From Salipiger mangrovisoli (GTDB taxonomy: Bacteria > Pseudomonadota > Alphaproteobacteria > Rhodobacterales > Rhodobacteraceae), in contig NZ_JADFFK010000010.1 in the NCBI RefSeq assembly GCF_015223355.1, positions 145,287-209,286 of the forward strand: 64,000 nucleotides of DNA. Direction: 5' to 3'. The translations under genes and the position numbers were made by a program. Below the pieces are notes generated by a model, which saw nothing but the letters and a program-made list of their open reading frames with translations, was not told the origin of the DNA and did not search any database. Below, in pieces: positions 1 to 8,374 of the stretch (the first letter of the stretch is position 1; each line of letters starts with the position of its first letter).

Positions 1-1151
1 TTGGCAGAGCCGGTGACGTTGGTGCGCTCGCCGACGTTGACGAAGGGGATCTCGGTGGTCAGCGTGAAGGGCTCGAGGCCCGAGAGTTTCATCAGCTTGG
101 GCTGCTCGGGGATGGCGCGCGGCGCGCAGCCGGCGACCGCCTTGGCGATGGCACGGATGTGATGATAGGTCGAGCCGCAGCAGCCTCCGACGATGTTCAC
201 CAGCCCGTCGCGGGCGAAACCGGCGACCTGCTCGGCCATCTGCTCGGGGGTCTCGTCGTATTCGCCCATCTCGTTGGGCAGACCGGCGTTAGGATAGGCG
301 CAGATCAGCGTGTCGGCCACCGACGAGAGCTCGGCGAGGTGCGGGCGCATGGCGTTGGCCCCGAGCGCGCAGTTCAGACCGATGGTCAGCGGCTCGGCAT
401 GGCGCACCGAATGCCAGAAGGCGGTCGGCGTCTGACCCGAGAGCGTCCGGCCCGAAAGGTCGGTGATCGTGCCCGAGATCATCACCGGCAGCCGCTCGCC
501 GCGCTCGGAGAAGACCTCCTCGCAGGCGAAGATCGCGGCCTTGGCGTTGAGCGTGTCGAAGATCGTCTCGATCAGCAGGATGTCGACGCCGCCGTCGATC
601 AGCGCCCGCGCCTGCTGGGCATAGGCCTCGCGCAGCTGGTCGAAGGTCACGGCGCGGTAGCCGGGGTTGTTCACGTCGGGGCTGATCGAGGCGGTGCGGT
701 TGGTCGGCCCGAGCGCGCCGGCGACGAAGCGCGCGCGCCCGTCCTCGGCCTCGGCCCGGTCCATCGCCTTGCGCGCCAGCCGCGCGCCCTCGAAGTTCAG
801 GTCATAGACCGCCGCCTGCATGTCGTAATCGGCCTGCGCGATGGTGGTCGACGAGAAGGTGTTGGTCTCGGCGATATCCGCGCCGGCCATGGCGTACTGG
901 TAGTGGATTTCCTCGATCGCCTCGGGGCGCGTCAGGTTCAGCAGGTCGTTGTTGCCCTGCTGCGGCTTGTCGGACGCATGCGGCAGGTGGCAGCTGCAGG
1001 CGCCGCCGCCGCAGCCCTGGAAGTCGCCCTCCGAAAGGCCGAGCTTCTGGATCTGCGTGCCCATGGCGCCGTCGAGGATCAGGATGCGCTCGCGCGCGGC
1101 GGCCTCGAGGCGGGCAAAGACCGGGGAGCGGGTCGGGAGGGAAGCGGACAT
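1..1151 (-). CDS. metH: Cobalamin-dependent methionine synthase MetH, N-terminal part (runs off the left edge)
   Basis: This gene makes methionine by moving the methyl group of methyltetrahydrofolate through cobalamin to homocysteine. The ATG is at 1149-1151 with GGAG seven bases upstream, and the frame stays open to base 1, giving 383 visible residues. Residues 1-330 are the homocysteine-binding barrel: an [11 protein letters not shown] motif lies near the start, and the zinc ligands are C261 (GLNCALG) and C324/C325 (GGCCGS). The last visible residues ([15 protein letters not shown]) open the pterin-binding domain. The cobalamin and reactivation domains lie outside the window, so it cannot be said whether this is a full-length MetH or one of the split forms known in roseobacters. 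The opposite strand carries a long ORF that is only its shadow. Confidence 0.93.
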   Translation of the reverse strand, partial: MSASLPTRSPVFARLEAAARERILILDGAMGTQIQKLGLSEGDFQGCGGGACSCHLPHASDKPQQGNNDLLNLTRPEAIEEIHYQYAMAGADIAETNTFSSTTIAQADYDMQAAVYDLNFEGARLARKAMDRAEAEDGRARFVAGALGPTNRTASISPDVNNPGYRAVTFDQLREAYAQQARALIDGGVDILLIETIFDTLNAKAAIFACEEVFSERGERLPVMISGTITDLSGRTLSGQTPTAFWHSVRHAEPLTIGLNCALGANAMRPHLAELSSVADTLICAYPNAGLPNEMGEYDETPEQMAEQVAGFARDGLVNIVGGCCGSTYHHIRAIAKAVAGCAPRAIPEQPKLMKLSGLEPFTLTTEIPFVNVGERTNVTGSA

Positions 1152-1167
1152 GACGGACTCCGGGCGT

Positions 1168-1196
1168 GGGGCAAGCTGAGAATTGACCCTCTCTAC
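1168..1196 (-). promoter_or_regulatory. Possible small H-type pseudoknot in the metH leader
   Basis: Read towards metH, a GAGA/TCTC hairpin has a loop whose GGG could pair with a CCC run six bases downstream, giving a compact pseudoknot layout that ends about 17 bases before the metH start. The stems are only 3-4 bp, so chance is a real possibility. The conserved bases of SAM-II, SAM/SAH or SAH riboswitches are not recognisable. Confidence 0.2.
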
Positions 1197-1219
1197 CGAT
1201 CCGGGCCGCTGAAGGCCAT

Positions 1220-1245
1220 CTCATAATAATCATCGTTTTCATGAG
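1220..1245. promoter_or_regulatory. Inverted repeat upstream of metH, candidate operator
   Basis: CTCAT and ATGAG arms lie 16 bp apart around an AT-rich core that could hold a -10 element (TATTAT on the minus strand). The site is about 70-95 bp upstream of the metH start. It is a candidate regulator site for methionine control. No specific regulator can be named from the sequence. Confidence 0.3.
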
Positions 1246-1262
1246 TCCGGCTCACATGGTGG

Positions 1263-1308
1263 GCAAAAGCCTTCGAAGGCTTTTGCAAATCTCTTCGAAG
1301 AGATTTGC
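1263..1308. repeat. Two overlapping perfect 24-bp palindromes
   Basis: Positions 1263-1286 and 1285-1308 are each perfect 24-bp palindromes centred on TTCGAA, and they share a GC dinucleotide. The pair sits between metH and the TRAP operon and is flanked by GGG and CCC, so the outer ends can also pair. Neither has a T-tract long enough for a classical terminator. It may be a palindromic repetitive element or a dyad protein site. Confidence 0.7.
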
Positions 1309-1314
1309 CCCTGC

Positions 1315-1347
1315 CAACGCAAAGGGGCGGACCTTGCGGCCCGCCCC
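1315..1347 (-). terminator. Terminator of the TRAP operon
   Basis: Just after the stop codon of the large permease gene, the minus strand reads GGGGCGG, a ten-base loop, CCGCCCC and then TTTGCGTT. The 7-bp GC stem followed by a short T-rich tail fits intrinsic termination. Confidence 0.6.
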
Positions 1348-1369
1348 CTGCTGTCTCATCCCTGCCCGA

Positions 1370-3724
1370 TCAGTTCGGGATCAGGTCCGGCACGATGGTC
1401 ACGATGCCCGGCGCGAACCACAGCAGCGCAAGTCCTGCCACCTGGATCAGCACGAAGGGGATCACGCCGCGGTAGATATGGCCGGTGGTCACCGAGGCCG
1501 GTGCCACGCCGCGCAGGTAGAACAGCGCGAAGCCGAACGGCGGCGTGAGGAACGAGGTCTGCAGGTTGACCGCGATCATGATGGTCACCCACTTCGGATC
1601 GAAGCTGCCGCCGTAGATCACCGGGCCGACGATCGGCACCACGATGTAGATGATCTCGAGGAAGTCGAGCACGAAGCCGAGGATGAACAGCACCAGCATG
1701 ACGATCAGGAAGACCTTGTGCTCGTCATCGAAGCTTTTCAGGAAGCTCTGGATGTAGTGCTCGCCGCCGAAGGAGATCACCACGAGGTTCAGCAGCTGCG
1801 AGGCCACCAGGATGGTGAAGACCATCGAGGTCACCTTTGCCGTCTCGCGCACCGCCGGGGTCAGCACCCCTGCCTTGTAGAGCACGTAGCAGGCAAAGAG
1901 CAGCCCGAAGAGCGCGTAGAGATAGGCTGCCTGAGCCACCATGAAGGCGATCCAGGTGTCCGCGCCCGCGCCCTCGGTGCCGACCCGCAGGTCGAAGTTC
2001 ACCCCGATGAGGATCATGATCGCCACCGCGAAGGTGGACATCAGGATGATCTTCGGCGAACGGCCGTCCTCGTTCAGCTTGCGGTAGGCCGCCAGCATGA
2101 TGGCACCGGCCGCGCCAAGCGCCGCGGCGGGCGTCGGGTTGGTGATGCCGCCGAGGATCGAGCCGAGCACCGCGACGATCAGCACCAGCGGCGGGAAGAC
2201 CACCCGGATGAGATCGTTGTGTGCCAGCCGCCCCGCCGCCTTGCCGGCGGCCCAGAGCGCGATCGCCCAGGGGATCAGCATCATCAGCACGGTGGCCATG
2301 GACGAGGTGTTCGGATGGATGAACAGCACGTCGACCAAAATGCCAAGCGCCAGGCCCGCCGCGCCGATCAGCAGCGGCTTGGGGTCCGACGAGGGCGAGA
2401 CCGCCCGCGCCCAGGCCAGCACGATGCCGATCAGCACGGCGATGACCGCGATGCCGGTGCCGATGGGCGCCGCATTCTCGATCTTGGCCGCGCGCAGGGT
2501 CTCGATCTCTTCCGCGGTCAGCTTGTGCGACTGCTCGACACCGCCGGCCTCGTCGATGACCTTCTGTTCGGCCTCGGCCTTGTCCCAGGCCGCCTGACCG
2601 TGCAGGTCGATCATCGCCGCCTTGCACTCGGGTCCGACATTGGTGCGCAGCGACGCCATCTGGCCGCTGTCGGAGTAGCTGTCGACATGGGTCGACTGCG
2701 AGCCCACGAGACCCACCTGCCCCAGCACGATGGTGCCGACGATCAGCAGCGCCGGAACGCCGAGATACCAGGTGAAGGCCTCGCCACGGGTCACCGGCTC
2801 ACCGGTGCTCGGACCGAACTGCACCGGCGGGGCCGACTGCGGGCGGAACATGGCGAAGCCGAAGGCATAGAGGCCGTAGAGCACGGCCAGCAGGATGCCC
2901 GGCAGCAGCGCCGCCTGGAAGAGCGTGCCCACAGAGACCACCGCAGGCTCGCCCAGCAGGGTCAGCGCGTCGGTGCAGCCGGCGAGCTGCGCGCGGTCTT
3001 CCTGGGCGGTGGCATAGAGGTCACCCGCCAGCGTGCCGAGCAGAACGATCACGATCGACGGCGGGATGATCTGCCCCAGCGTGCCCGAGGCCGCAATGAC
3101 GCCGGTCGCCAGTTCCGGCGAGTAGTTGTTGCGCAGCATGGTCGGCAGGGCCAGCAGGCCCATGGTGACCACGGTCGCGCCGACGATGCCGGTCGAGGCC
3201 GCAAGGAAGGCGCCCACGACCACGATCGACACGGCCAGACCGCCCGGGAGCGGGCCGAAGACGCGCGCCATGGTGGTCAGCAGGTCGTTGGCGATCTTCG
3301 AGCGCTCGAGCACGATGCCCATCATCACGAACATCAGCACGGCGAGCAGCGTCTCGATGGACTGGCCCGCGATGACCCGCTCGTTGATGCGGTTGACGAT
3401 GAAGGAGACGTTGCGGTCCAGCGCCACTTCCCAGCCCCGCTCGAAGACCGGCATCGCGTAGCGTGGCAGGTCCGGATAGCGGAAGATGGATATGGCGTCG
3501 TCCCGCACGCCGCTCGCGACCAGCGCCCGATAGGCCTCGGAGCCGGTGTCGATGGCCTGGTGCACCAGAAGCCCGGCGCTGTCGAGCGCCGCGATGATGA
3601 AGAACGAGATCACCCCCGCGCCACCGATGGCAAAGGCCACCGGGAAGCCAGAGAGGATCGCGCCGAAAAGCGTGAGAAAGACGATGATCAGGCCGATCTC
3701 GACGCCATCGAGTCCGAATAACAT
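1370..3724 (-). CDS. TRAP transporter large permease subunit, oversized DctM-type
   Basis: This is the main membrane subunit of a tripartite ATP-independent periplasmic transporter, which uses an ion gradient to import the ligand delivered by the binding protein. It has 784 residues, against roughly 425 for a standard DctM. The start (GLDGVEIGLIIVFLTLFGAIL) and the TRAP signature region (ASGTLGQIIPPSIVIVLLG) are typical. The extra length is mainly a central insert from about residue 300 to 560. It contains several more hydrophobic segments and a soluble Glu/Lys-rich stretch, followed by the usual C-terminal half (FLTPPFGFALFYLRG). It follows the small permease gene by 15 bp, so the two are co-transcribed. 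Long forms of this subunit are known in marine bacteria. The substrate cannot be read from this subunit. Confidence 0.9.
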   Translation of the reverse strand: MLFGLDGVEIGLIIVFLTLFGAILSGFPVAFAIGGAGVISFFIIAALDSAGLLVHQAIDTGSEAYRALVASGVRDDAISIFRYPDLPRYAMPVFERGWEVALDRNVSFIVNRINERVIAGQSIETLLAVLMFVMMGIVLERSKIANDLLTTMARVFGPLPGGLAVSIVVVGAFLAASTGIVGATVVTMGLLALPTMLRNNYSPELATGVIAASGTLGQIIPPSIVIVLLGTLAGDLYATAQEDRAQLAGCTDALTLLGEPAVVSVGTLFQAALLPGILLAVLYGLYAFGFAMFRPQSAPPVQFGPSTGEPVTRGEAFTWYLGVPALLIVGTIVLGQVGLVGSQSTHVDSYSDSGQMASLRTNVGPECKAAMIDLHGQAAWDKAEAEQKVIDEAGGVEQSHKLTAEEIETLRAAKIENAAPIGTGIAVIAVLIGIVLAWARAVSPSSDPKPLLIGAAGLALGILVDVLFIHPNTSSMATVLMMLIPWAIALWAAGKAAGRLAHNDLIRVVFPPLVLIVAVLGSILGGITNPTPAAALGAAGAIMLAAYRKLNEDGRSPKIILMSTFAVAIMILIGVNFDLRVGTEGAGADTWIAFMVAQAAYLYALFGLLFACYVLYKAGVLTPAVRETAKVTSMVFTILVASQLLNLVVISFGGEHYIQSFLKSFDDEHKVFLIVMLVLFILGFVLDFLEIIYIVVPIVGPVIYGGSFDPKWVTIMIAVNLQTSFLTPPFGFALFYLRGVAPASVTTGHIYRGVIPFVLIQVAGLALLWFAPGIVTIVPDLIPN

Positions 3725-3739
3725 TACCCCAGGTCCTTC

Positions 3740-4669
3740 TCAGAATTCCGCGTGGTCGTAGGCTTCTTCGCCTGCCTCGACCCGGTCGTGATCGTGATAT
3801 TTGCCTTCGCTCTCGGGGCCTTCCTTCCATTCGAGGTAGGAGCGCCAGAAGAACACGACCCCCTGCAGGAAGATGAAGCCGCACATCAGCACGATCAGGA
3901 TCTTGAACAGGAAGTAGGCGGAAAAGCCGTTGGGGCTGAAGCCGATGGTCTCGACGTTCCACTTCAGCGCGCGCGCCTTCATGACCAGCCGCTCAAGGCC
4001 TTCCGAGGCCGAGGGCTTGGGCACGATCAGGTGGCGCCACAGGAAGTACCAGGAGTAGAGCCAGACCAGCGCGGCCATCGGCATCATGAAGAACAGGCTG
4101 CCGAACATGTCGATGAGCTTCTTCGTGCGGTAGCTTGCCGGCGAATAGAGCAGGTCGACCCGCACGTGCCCGCCCTGCACGAAAGTGTAGGCCAGGCAGA
4201 GCGCCACGACGATGGAGTTGTAGAGCTTGAGTTCCTCGGACCACCAGCTGACGTCGAAGGTCACCGGCACGCCGAAGCCGAACGACAGGTCAGGCCGGGC
4301 GAAGACACGCTGCACCAGGATGATGACCACCTGCTGCAGCACCATGATCAGGCCTGCCCAGGCGGCGATGCGACCGATGCTGTTGTGGAACGCCTCGAGA
4401 CCGCGCACCATCCCCCACATGAAGCTGTGACGCCACATGCCGATGGCGGTGAGCACCAGGAAGGTGGTCAGCACCACGAAGAACAATTCCAGCGATGCGC
4501 CGTAGTAGACGAAGCGCATCACCGCCTCGTTGTCCGTCCAGTTCAGCCAGCTCGACGGGTGCGTCACAGCGTAGCCGAGGTTCCAGAAGGACATGGCGAT
4601 ATTGCCGAAGAACCAGGTCAGGCCGTCCAGTATCGCACCGAACGCCCCACCCGAGGCCGTCTCTTCCAT
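3740..4669 (-). CDS. TRAP transporter small permease subunit, large DctQ-type
   Basis: This is the small membrane subunit that pairs with the large permease in a TRAP transporter. It has 309 residues, well above the usual 160-200. Several hydrophobic helices are visible, including one around residues 55-75 (LELFFVVLTTFLVLTAIGMW) and the DctQ-type segment SIVVALCLAYTFVQGGHVRVDLL, with the GGHVRVDLL signature followed by an arginine/lysine pair. The C-terminus is cytosolic-looking and acidic, with several His residues. The gene lies 143 bp after the binding-protein gene and 15 bp before the large permease, all on the minus strand. Confidence 0.9.
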   Translation of the reverse strand: MEETASGGAFGAILDGLTWFFGNIAMSFWNLGYAVTHPSSWLNWTDNEAVMRFVYYGASLELFFVVLTTFLVLTAIGMWRHSFMWGMVRGLEAFHNSIGRIAAWAGLIMVLQQVVIILVQRVFARPDLSFGFGVPVTFDVSWWSEELKLYNSIVVALCLAYTFVQGGHVRVDLLYSPASYRTKKLIDMFGSLFFMMPMAALVWLYSWYFLWRHLIVPKPSASEGLERLVMKARALKWNVETIGFSPNGFSAYFLFKILIVLMCGFIFLQGVVFFWRSYLEWKEGPESEGKYHDHDRVEAGEEAYDHAEF

Positions 4670-4768
4670 GACCTGTGCCCCCTTTTGTCTCTTGTTGATC
4701 TTGTTGGGTACCCGGCCCGCCCCGCGTTTCCTGCGGTCTGGGGCTGAGTTGTGTCTTCAAAGCAGTTG

Positions 4769-4791
4769 CGCCCCCGCGAAACGCGGGGGCG
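4769..4791 (-). promoter_or_regulatory. Intercistronic stem-loop between the TRAP binding-protein and permease genes
   Basis: A perfect 10-bp GC-rich stem (CGCCCCCGCG and its complement) closes a three-base loop 21 bp after the binding-protein stop codon. No T-tract follows on the minus strand, so it is unlikely to be a strong terminator. Such hairpins often protect the upstream message from 3' decay, which would suit a binding protein needed in excess over the permeases. The functional reading is inference. Confidence 0.55.
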
Positions 4792-4812
4792 ACTGACGCG
4801 ATCGATGCCTGA

Positions 4813-5898
4813 TCAGAGGCCCATGACGCGGTTACGCTGTGCCGAGAAGGCGCCTTCCGAGCGGGAGATCCACTGCGCGGAGGACTTCAGCGAGGCGTAG
4901 TAGCTGTCGTAGCACTTCTTGTAGATCTCGTCGCCCATGGGCTCCTCGACCACTTCCTTGGCTGCCGCGCCGAAGGCGTCCCAGACGCTGTCGGGGAACT
5001 CCACCAGCTTCACGCCGCCGGACTGCAGGCGCTGCAGCGCCGCCGAGTTGTTCGCCATGAACAGCGACATGGTCCACAGGTTCGACGCGCGCGCCACCTG
5101 CTCGACGATCTTCTGCTGCGAGGGCGTCAGGCTCTCGAAGACTTCGAGGTTCATCGTCAGGTTCAGGTTCGGACCCGGCTCGTGGAAGCCCGCGGTGTAA
5201 TATGTCTTGGTGATTTCCTGGAAACCGGCCTTCTCGTCCGCCCAGGGACCGATCCACTCGGTGCCGTCGATCGCGCCCGAGGACAGCGCCTGGTACACTT
5301 CCGCGCCGGGCAGGTTCTGGACGCTCGCGCCCAGCTTGCCGAGCACCTGGCCACCCTGGCCGGGCATGCGGAACTTCAGGCCCTGGAAGTCTTCGGGCGA
5401 GTTGATCTCTTTCTTGAACCAGCCGCCCGACTGCGGACCGGTGTTGCCGGCCGCAAAGGCTTTCAGGCCGAAGATCGAGTAGAGCTCGTCCGCCAGCTCG
5501 TTGCCGCCCTCATGGTAGATCCAGTTGGAGTATTCCATGAAGTTCATGCCGAACGGCACCTGGCTGAAGAACGACAGCGCGGGATGCTGGCCGAGGAAGT
5601 AGTAGTCGACGCCGTGGTACATGTCGGCCTGGCCGGCGGACACCGCGTCGAACACCTCGAAGGCACCGACGAGTTCGCCCGCGGCCTTCAGCTCGACGGT
5701 CAGCTCGCCATCGGTGGCTGCGGTGATCTGGTCTGCGCAGTACTGCGCGCTGTCATGCACACCGGCGAGGCCGCGGCCCCAGGTGGTCACGAGGGTGAGG
5801 GTGCGGCGACCCTGCGCGATGGCCGGTGCGGCAAGCGCGGTCGCAGCGGCAGCAGCGCCGCCCGCGGTGGAGGCCCTCAGAAAAGAACGACGATCCAT
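4813..5898 (-). CDS. TRAP transporter substrate-binding protein, TakP-like DctP family
   Basis: This is the periplasmic binding protein of the TRAP transporter, 361 residues, first gene of the operon. The N-terminus is a Tat signal (MDRRSFLRAS, a hydrophobic stretch, then AAPAIAQ-G, with cleavage near residue 29). The mature part shows the family arginine in FRMPG (R177) and the GTEWIGP motif (212-218). Both resemble recalled sequences of the 2-oxo-acid/monocarboxylate clade that includes TakP of Rhodobacter sphaeroides, so a small keto or hydroxy acid is the likeliest ligand. That assignment is inference. GGGAGGA precedes the ATG. The 5' untranslated region has its own stem-loop, and a two-component system is encoded divergently. 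Confidence 0.9.
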   Translation of the reverse strand: MDRRSFLRASTAGGAAAAATALAAPAIAQGRRTLTLVTTWGRGLAGVHDSAQYCADQITAATDGELTVELKAAGELVGAFEVFDAVSAGQADMYHGVDYYFLGQHPALSFFSQVPFGMNFMEYSNWIYHEGGNELADELYSIFGLKAFAAGNTGPQSGGWFKKEINSPEDFQGLKFRMPGQGGQVLGKLGASVQNLPGAEVYQALSSGAIDGTEWIGPWADEKAGFQEITKTYYTAGFHEPGPNLNLTMNLEVFESLTPSQQKIVEQVARASNLWTMSLFMANNSAALQRLQSGGVKLVEFPDSVWDAFGAAAKEVVEEPMGDEIYKKCYDSYYASLKSSAQWISRSEGAFSAQRNRVMGL

Positions 5899-5930
5899 GT
5901 AAATCCTCCCATAGATTATTCTGCGCGGGG

Positions 5931-5960
5931 TCGTCTCCTCCGTCCCCGCGCGGATCGTTA
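5931..5960 (-). promoter_or_regulatory. Stem-loop in the 5' leader of the TRAP operon
   Basis: An 8-bp stem (GCGCGGGG with CCCCGCGC) closes a 13-base loop about 35-60 bp before the binding-protein start, inside the 247-bp gap between the TRAP operon and the divergent kinase gene. It could stabilise the leader RNA or act as a DNA dyad site for the neighbouring response regulator. Confidence 0.4.
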
Positions 5961-6145
5961 CAGTGCGGGCACCCTAAGACAGATAATTGCGCAAACGAAA
6001 TACCCATCACTGCGTAGAATTGGACATAATCTTGCCCATGACGTCAGGGAACTGCGACTTCCCCTTGCCTTCCGTGGGGTTAATCCTAACGAAATGCAGC
6101 CTCTCGACTTCCCAAGACGCCGAATCGTGACGTAATCCGCAGGGG

Positions 6146-7582
6146 ATGGGCGCAATTTTACGAAACCTCAGGCAGACCCTCAGGCTCAGCTACGGACAGA
6201 AGCTCTTCCTTCTGGCCTCGGTGCCGCTCATTCTGGCCTGCGCCGCCATTGCCCTGCTCGTTGCCTTCCAATCGCGCATGCTGGCCGAGCGCGAGATCCG
6301 TCAACTCGAAAACGAATTGCTGGAAGCCAAGAAGCAGGAATTGCGCAACTACGTCACCCAGGCGCGCAACGGCTTCTATTTCATCTACGGTGCCGCCGCT
6401 CCCGATGACGAGGCGGCAAAGACCCAGGTGGCGCAGATCCTCGCGGCGATGATCTACGGCGAGGACGGCTCGTTCTTCGTCTACGACTATGACGGCACCA
6501 ACCTCGTCTCGCCGCGGCAGACCGACATGATCGGCCGCAACTGGTCGGGACTCACCGACAGCGCGGGCACGCCGGTCGTTGATCCGATCATCGAGATCGC
6601 GCGGCAAGGATCGGGCTACCTGTCGTTCCTCTGGCCCAAGCCCTCGACCGGCGAAGAGGCCGAGATGATCGCCTTCGTGCTCGGCTTTCAGGATTGGCAA
6701 TGGGCGGTGGGCACCGGGGTCTGGATCGACGACGTGCTGGCCACGGTGAGCGCCAGCCGCGCCGAGGTCAAGGCGCGCATCCGCCGCACTTTCCTCTACA
6801 TCGGCGGCATCACCCTCGGCGCGCTCTTGGTGGTGTTCTTCTCCGGCCTTGCGATGAACCTGCGCGAGCGGCGGCTGGCGGATGCCAAGCTCAAGGAGCT
6901 GACCCAGCGCGTGTTCGACGCGCAGGAGGACGAGCGCCGCCGCGTCGCGCGCGAGTTGCACGACGGCATCAGCCAGATCCTCGTCGGGGTGAAATACGCG
7001 CTCGATATCACCCGGCGGCGGCTTGCGCAGAACGACCCGCGCGCCACCGACACGCTCGAGCGCGGCCACGAGGCGCTCACCGGCGCCATCCAGGAGGTCC
7101 GCCGCATCAGCCGCGACCTGCGCCCCGGCGTGCTCGACGACCTCGGGCTCGGTCCGGCGCTGAAGGCGCTGCTCGACGATTTCGAAGCCCGCACCGGCAT
7201 CGTGAGCCGGCTCGAGACCGTGGTCTTCCGCAACCGTGTCGACCAGGAGGGGCGCATCGCGCTCTACCGCATCGCCCAGGAGGCGCTGACCAACATCGAG
7301 CGCCACTCCGGGGCCACCGAGGTCACGCTCGACCTGCGCGGCCACCGCCGCGGCGCGACGCTCAGGATCGAGGACAACGGCCGGGGCATCGACCCCGACA
7401 AGGTCCGCGGCCAGCGCGGCATCGGCCTGCGCAACATGCAGGAGCGCATGGACCAGCTTGGCGGCAGCCTGCGCATCTTGTCCTCGAAATCCGGCACGGT
7501 TATCGAGGCACAGATCCCGCTGTCGCACCTGCTTCCGCCCGAAGACGGCGCCCCCACCCCGAAAGCCAAGGCAAGCGCATGA
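6146..7582 (+). CDS. Sensor histidine kinase with a periplasmic sCache-type domain (NarL/LuxR-linked HisKA_3 class)
   Basis: This is a membrane sensor kinase of 478 residues. The first transmembrane helix is at about 20-41, followed by a periplasmic single-Cache-like domain at about 45-205 (FFVYDYDGTNLVSP, FQDWQWAVGTGVWIDD), then a second helix at about 215-235. The HisKA_3 block (DERRRVARELHDGISQ) puts the phospho-accepting histidine at 272, and the ATPase part has the N box (EALTNIERHS) and the G box (DNGRGID). Its stop codon overlaps the start of the response regulator gene, so the pair is translationally coupled. The gene is divergent from the TRAP operon. Cache domains commonly bind small carboxylates, so control of the transporter is a reasonable inference. 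Confidence 0.9.
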   Translation: MGAILRNLRQTLRLSYGQKLFLLASVPLILACAAIALLVAFQSRMLAEREIRQLENELLEAKKQELRNYVTQARNGFYFIYGAAAPDDEAAKTQVAQILAAMIYGEDGSFFVYDYDGTNLVSPRQTDMIGRNWSGLTDSAGTPVVDPIIEIARQGSGYLSFLWPKPSTGEEAEMIAFVLGFQDWQWAVGTGVWIDDVLATVSASRAEVKARIRRTFLYIGGITLGALLVVFFSGLAMNLRERRLADAKLKELTQRVFDAQEDERRRVARELHDGISQILVGVKYALDITRRRLAQNDPRATDTLERGHEALTGAIQEVRRISRDLRPGVLDDLGLGPALKALLDDFEARTGIVSRLETVVFRNRVDQEGRIALYRIAQEALTNIERHSGATEVTLDLRGHRRGATLRIEDNGRGIDPDKVRGQRGIGLRNMQERMDQLGGSLRILSSKSGTVIEAQIPLSHLLPPEDGAPTPKAKASA

Positions 7583-8223
7583 CCGAACCCACCAAAGTCG
7601 TCATCGTCGACGACCACCCGCTTGTCGCCGAGGGCATCGAGGCGCTGCTCGAAAGCTACGACGACATCCGCGTGCTCGCCACGGTGTCGGACGGGCAGCA
7701 GATGATAGACCGGCTCGACGAGCTTCTGCCCGACGTGATCCTGATGGACCTCAACATGCCGGGGCTGGGCGGGCTCTCGGCCACCGAGATGATCCTCGAA
7801 CGCCGCCCCGAGACGCGGGTGCTGGTGCTCTCGATGCATGACACACCGCAATACATCACCACCGCGCTCGGCCATGGTGCCTCGGGCTACCTGCTCAAGG
7901 ACGTGCCGACCGAGGAAATCAAGATCGCCATAGACACGGTGATGGCCGGCGAACGCTACCTCTGCACCGGCGCCGAGGGGGCGCTGGCACCGGTCCTGTC
8001 GAACGGCGGCGAACAACTCACCAACCGCGAGCAGACCATCCTGCTGCAACTGGCGCAGGGCAAGTCGAACAAGGAGGTTGCGCAGGTACTCGACATCTCG
8101 GTCCGCACGGTCGAGACCCACCGCAAGAACATCAAGCGCAAGCTCGGCATCAGCTCCACGGCCGGGCTCACGCGCTACGCGCTCGAGCATGGCGTGCTGC
8201 AGGGCACGGGCGTCAACAGCTGA
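7579..8223 (+). CDS. Response regulator, NarL/LuxR family
   Basis: This is the partner of the upstream kinase: a DNA-binding response regulator of 214 residues. The receiver domain has the acidic pair D11-D12, the phospho-acceptor D57 (VILMDLNMPG), and the conserved Lys in GYLLKDV. The C-terminal LuxR-type helix-turn-helix (LTNREQTILLQLAQGKSNKEVA, then ISVRTVETHRKNIKRKLG) fills about residues 145-205. The ATG overlaps the kinase stop as ATGA. A longer reading frame starts further upstream but lies inside the kinase gene. The likely target is the divergent TRAP promoter region at 5899-6145. Confidence 0.93.
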   Translation: MTEPTKVVIVDDHPLVAEGIEALLESYDDIRVLATVSDGQQMIDRLDELLPDVILMDLNMPGLGGLSATEMILERRPETRVLVLSMHDTPQYITTALGHGASGYLLKDVPTEEIKIAIDTVMAGERYLCTGAEGALAPVLSNGGEQLTNREQTILLQLAQGKSNKEVAQVLDISVRTVETHRKNIKRKLGISSTAGLTRYALEHGVLQGTGVNS

Positions 8224-8261
8224 CGCAATCCTCGCGAAGCGGCTTTCTTTCCGGAAAGAGA

Positions 8262-8322
8262 ATTTCTTCTAGGAAAAATATCCCGGGGGAGTCCGCGCCA
8301 GCGGACGGGGGCAGAGCCCCCG
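8262..8322. repeat. Copy of the dispersed Rhodobacteraceae intergenic repeat
   Basis: This copy reads TTCTTCTAGG, an A-rich stretch, ATATCCCGGGGGAG, then a GC hairpin and a GGGGGCAGAGCCCCC hairpin. It lies after the response regulator gene. Related copies are noted at 11501, 17531, 21171, 36011, 54892 and 63065. Confidence 0.7.
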
Positions 8323-8374
8323 ATGCCGCCGCCGGCGGCACGATACGGCCCGCGACCGGCGGGCCGAGACGGTC

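Noticed and set aside
1152..1262. Known SAM-II, SAM/SAH or SAH riboswitch before metH
   Set aside because: The conserved core bases of these classes could not be found. Only a generic short pseudoknot is possible.
1241..3721. 826-residue open frame on the plus strand
   Set aside because: It is antisense to the TRAP large permease. The His/Arg/Asp-rich composition is the mirror of hydrophobic codons.
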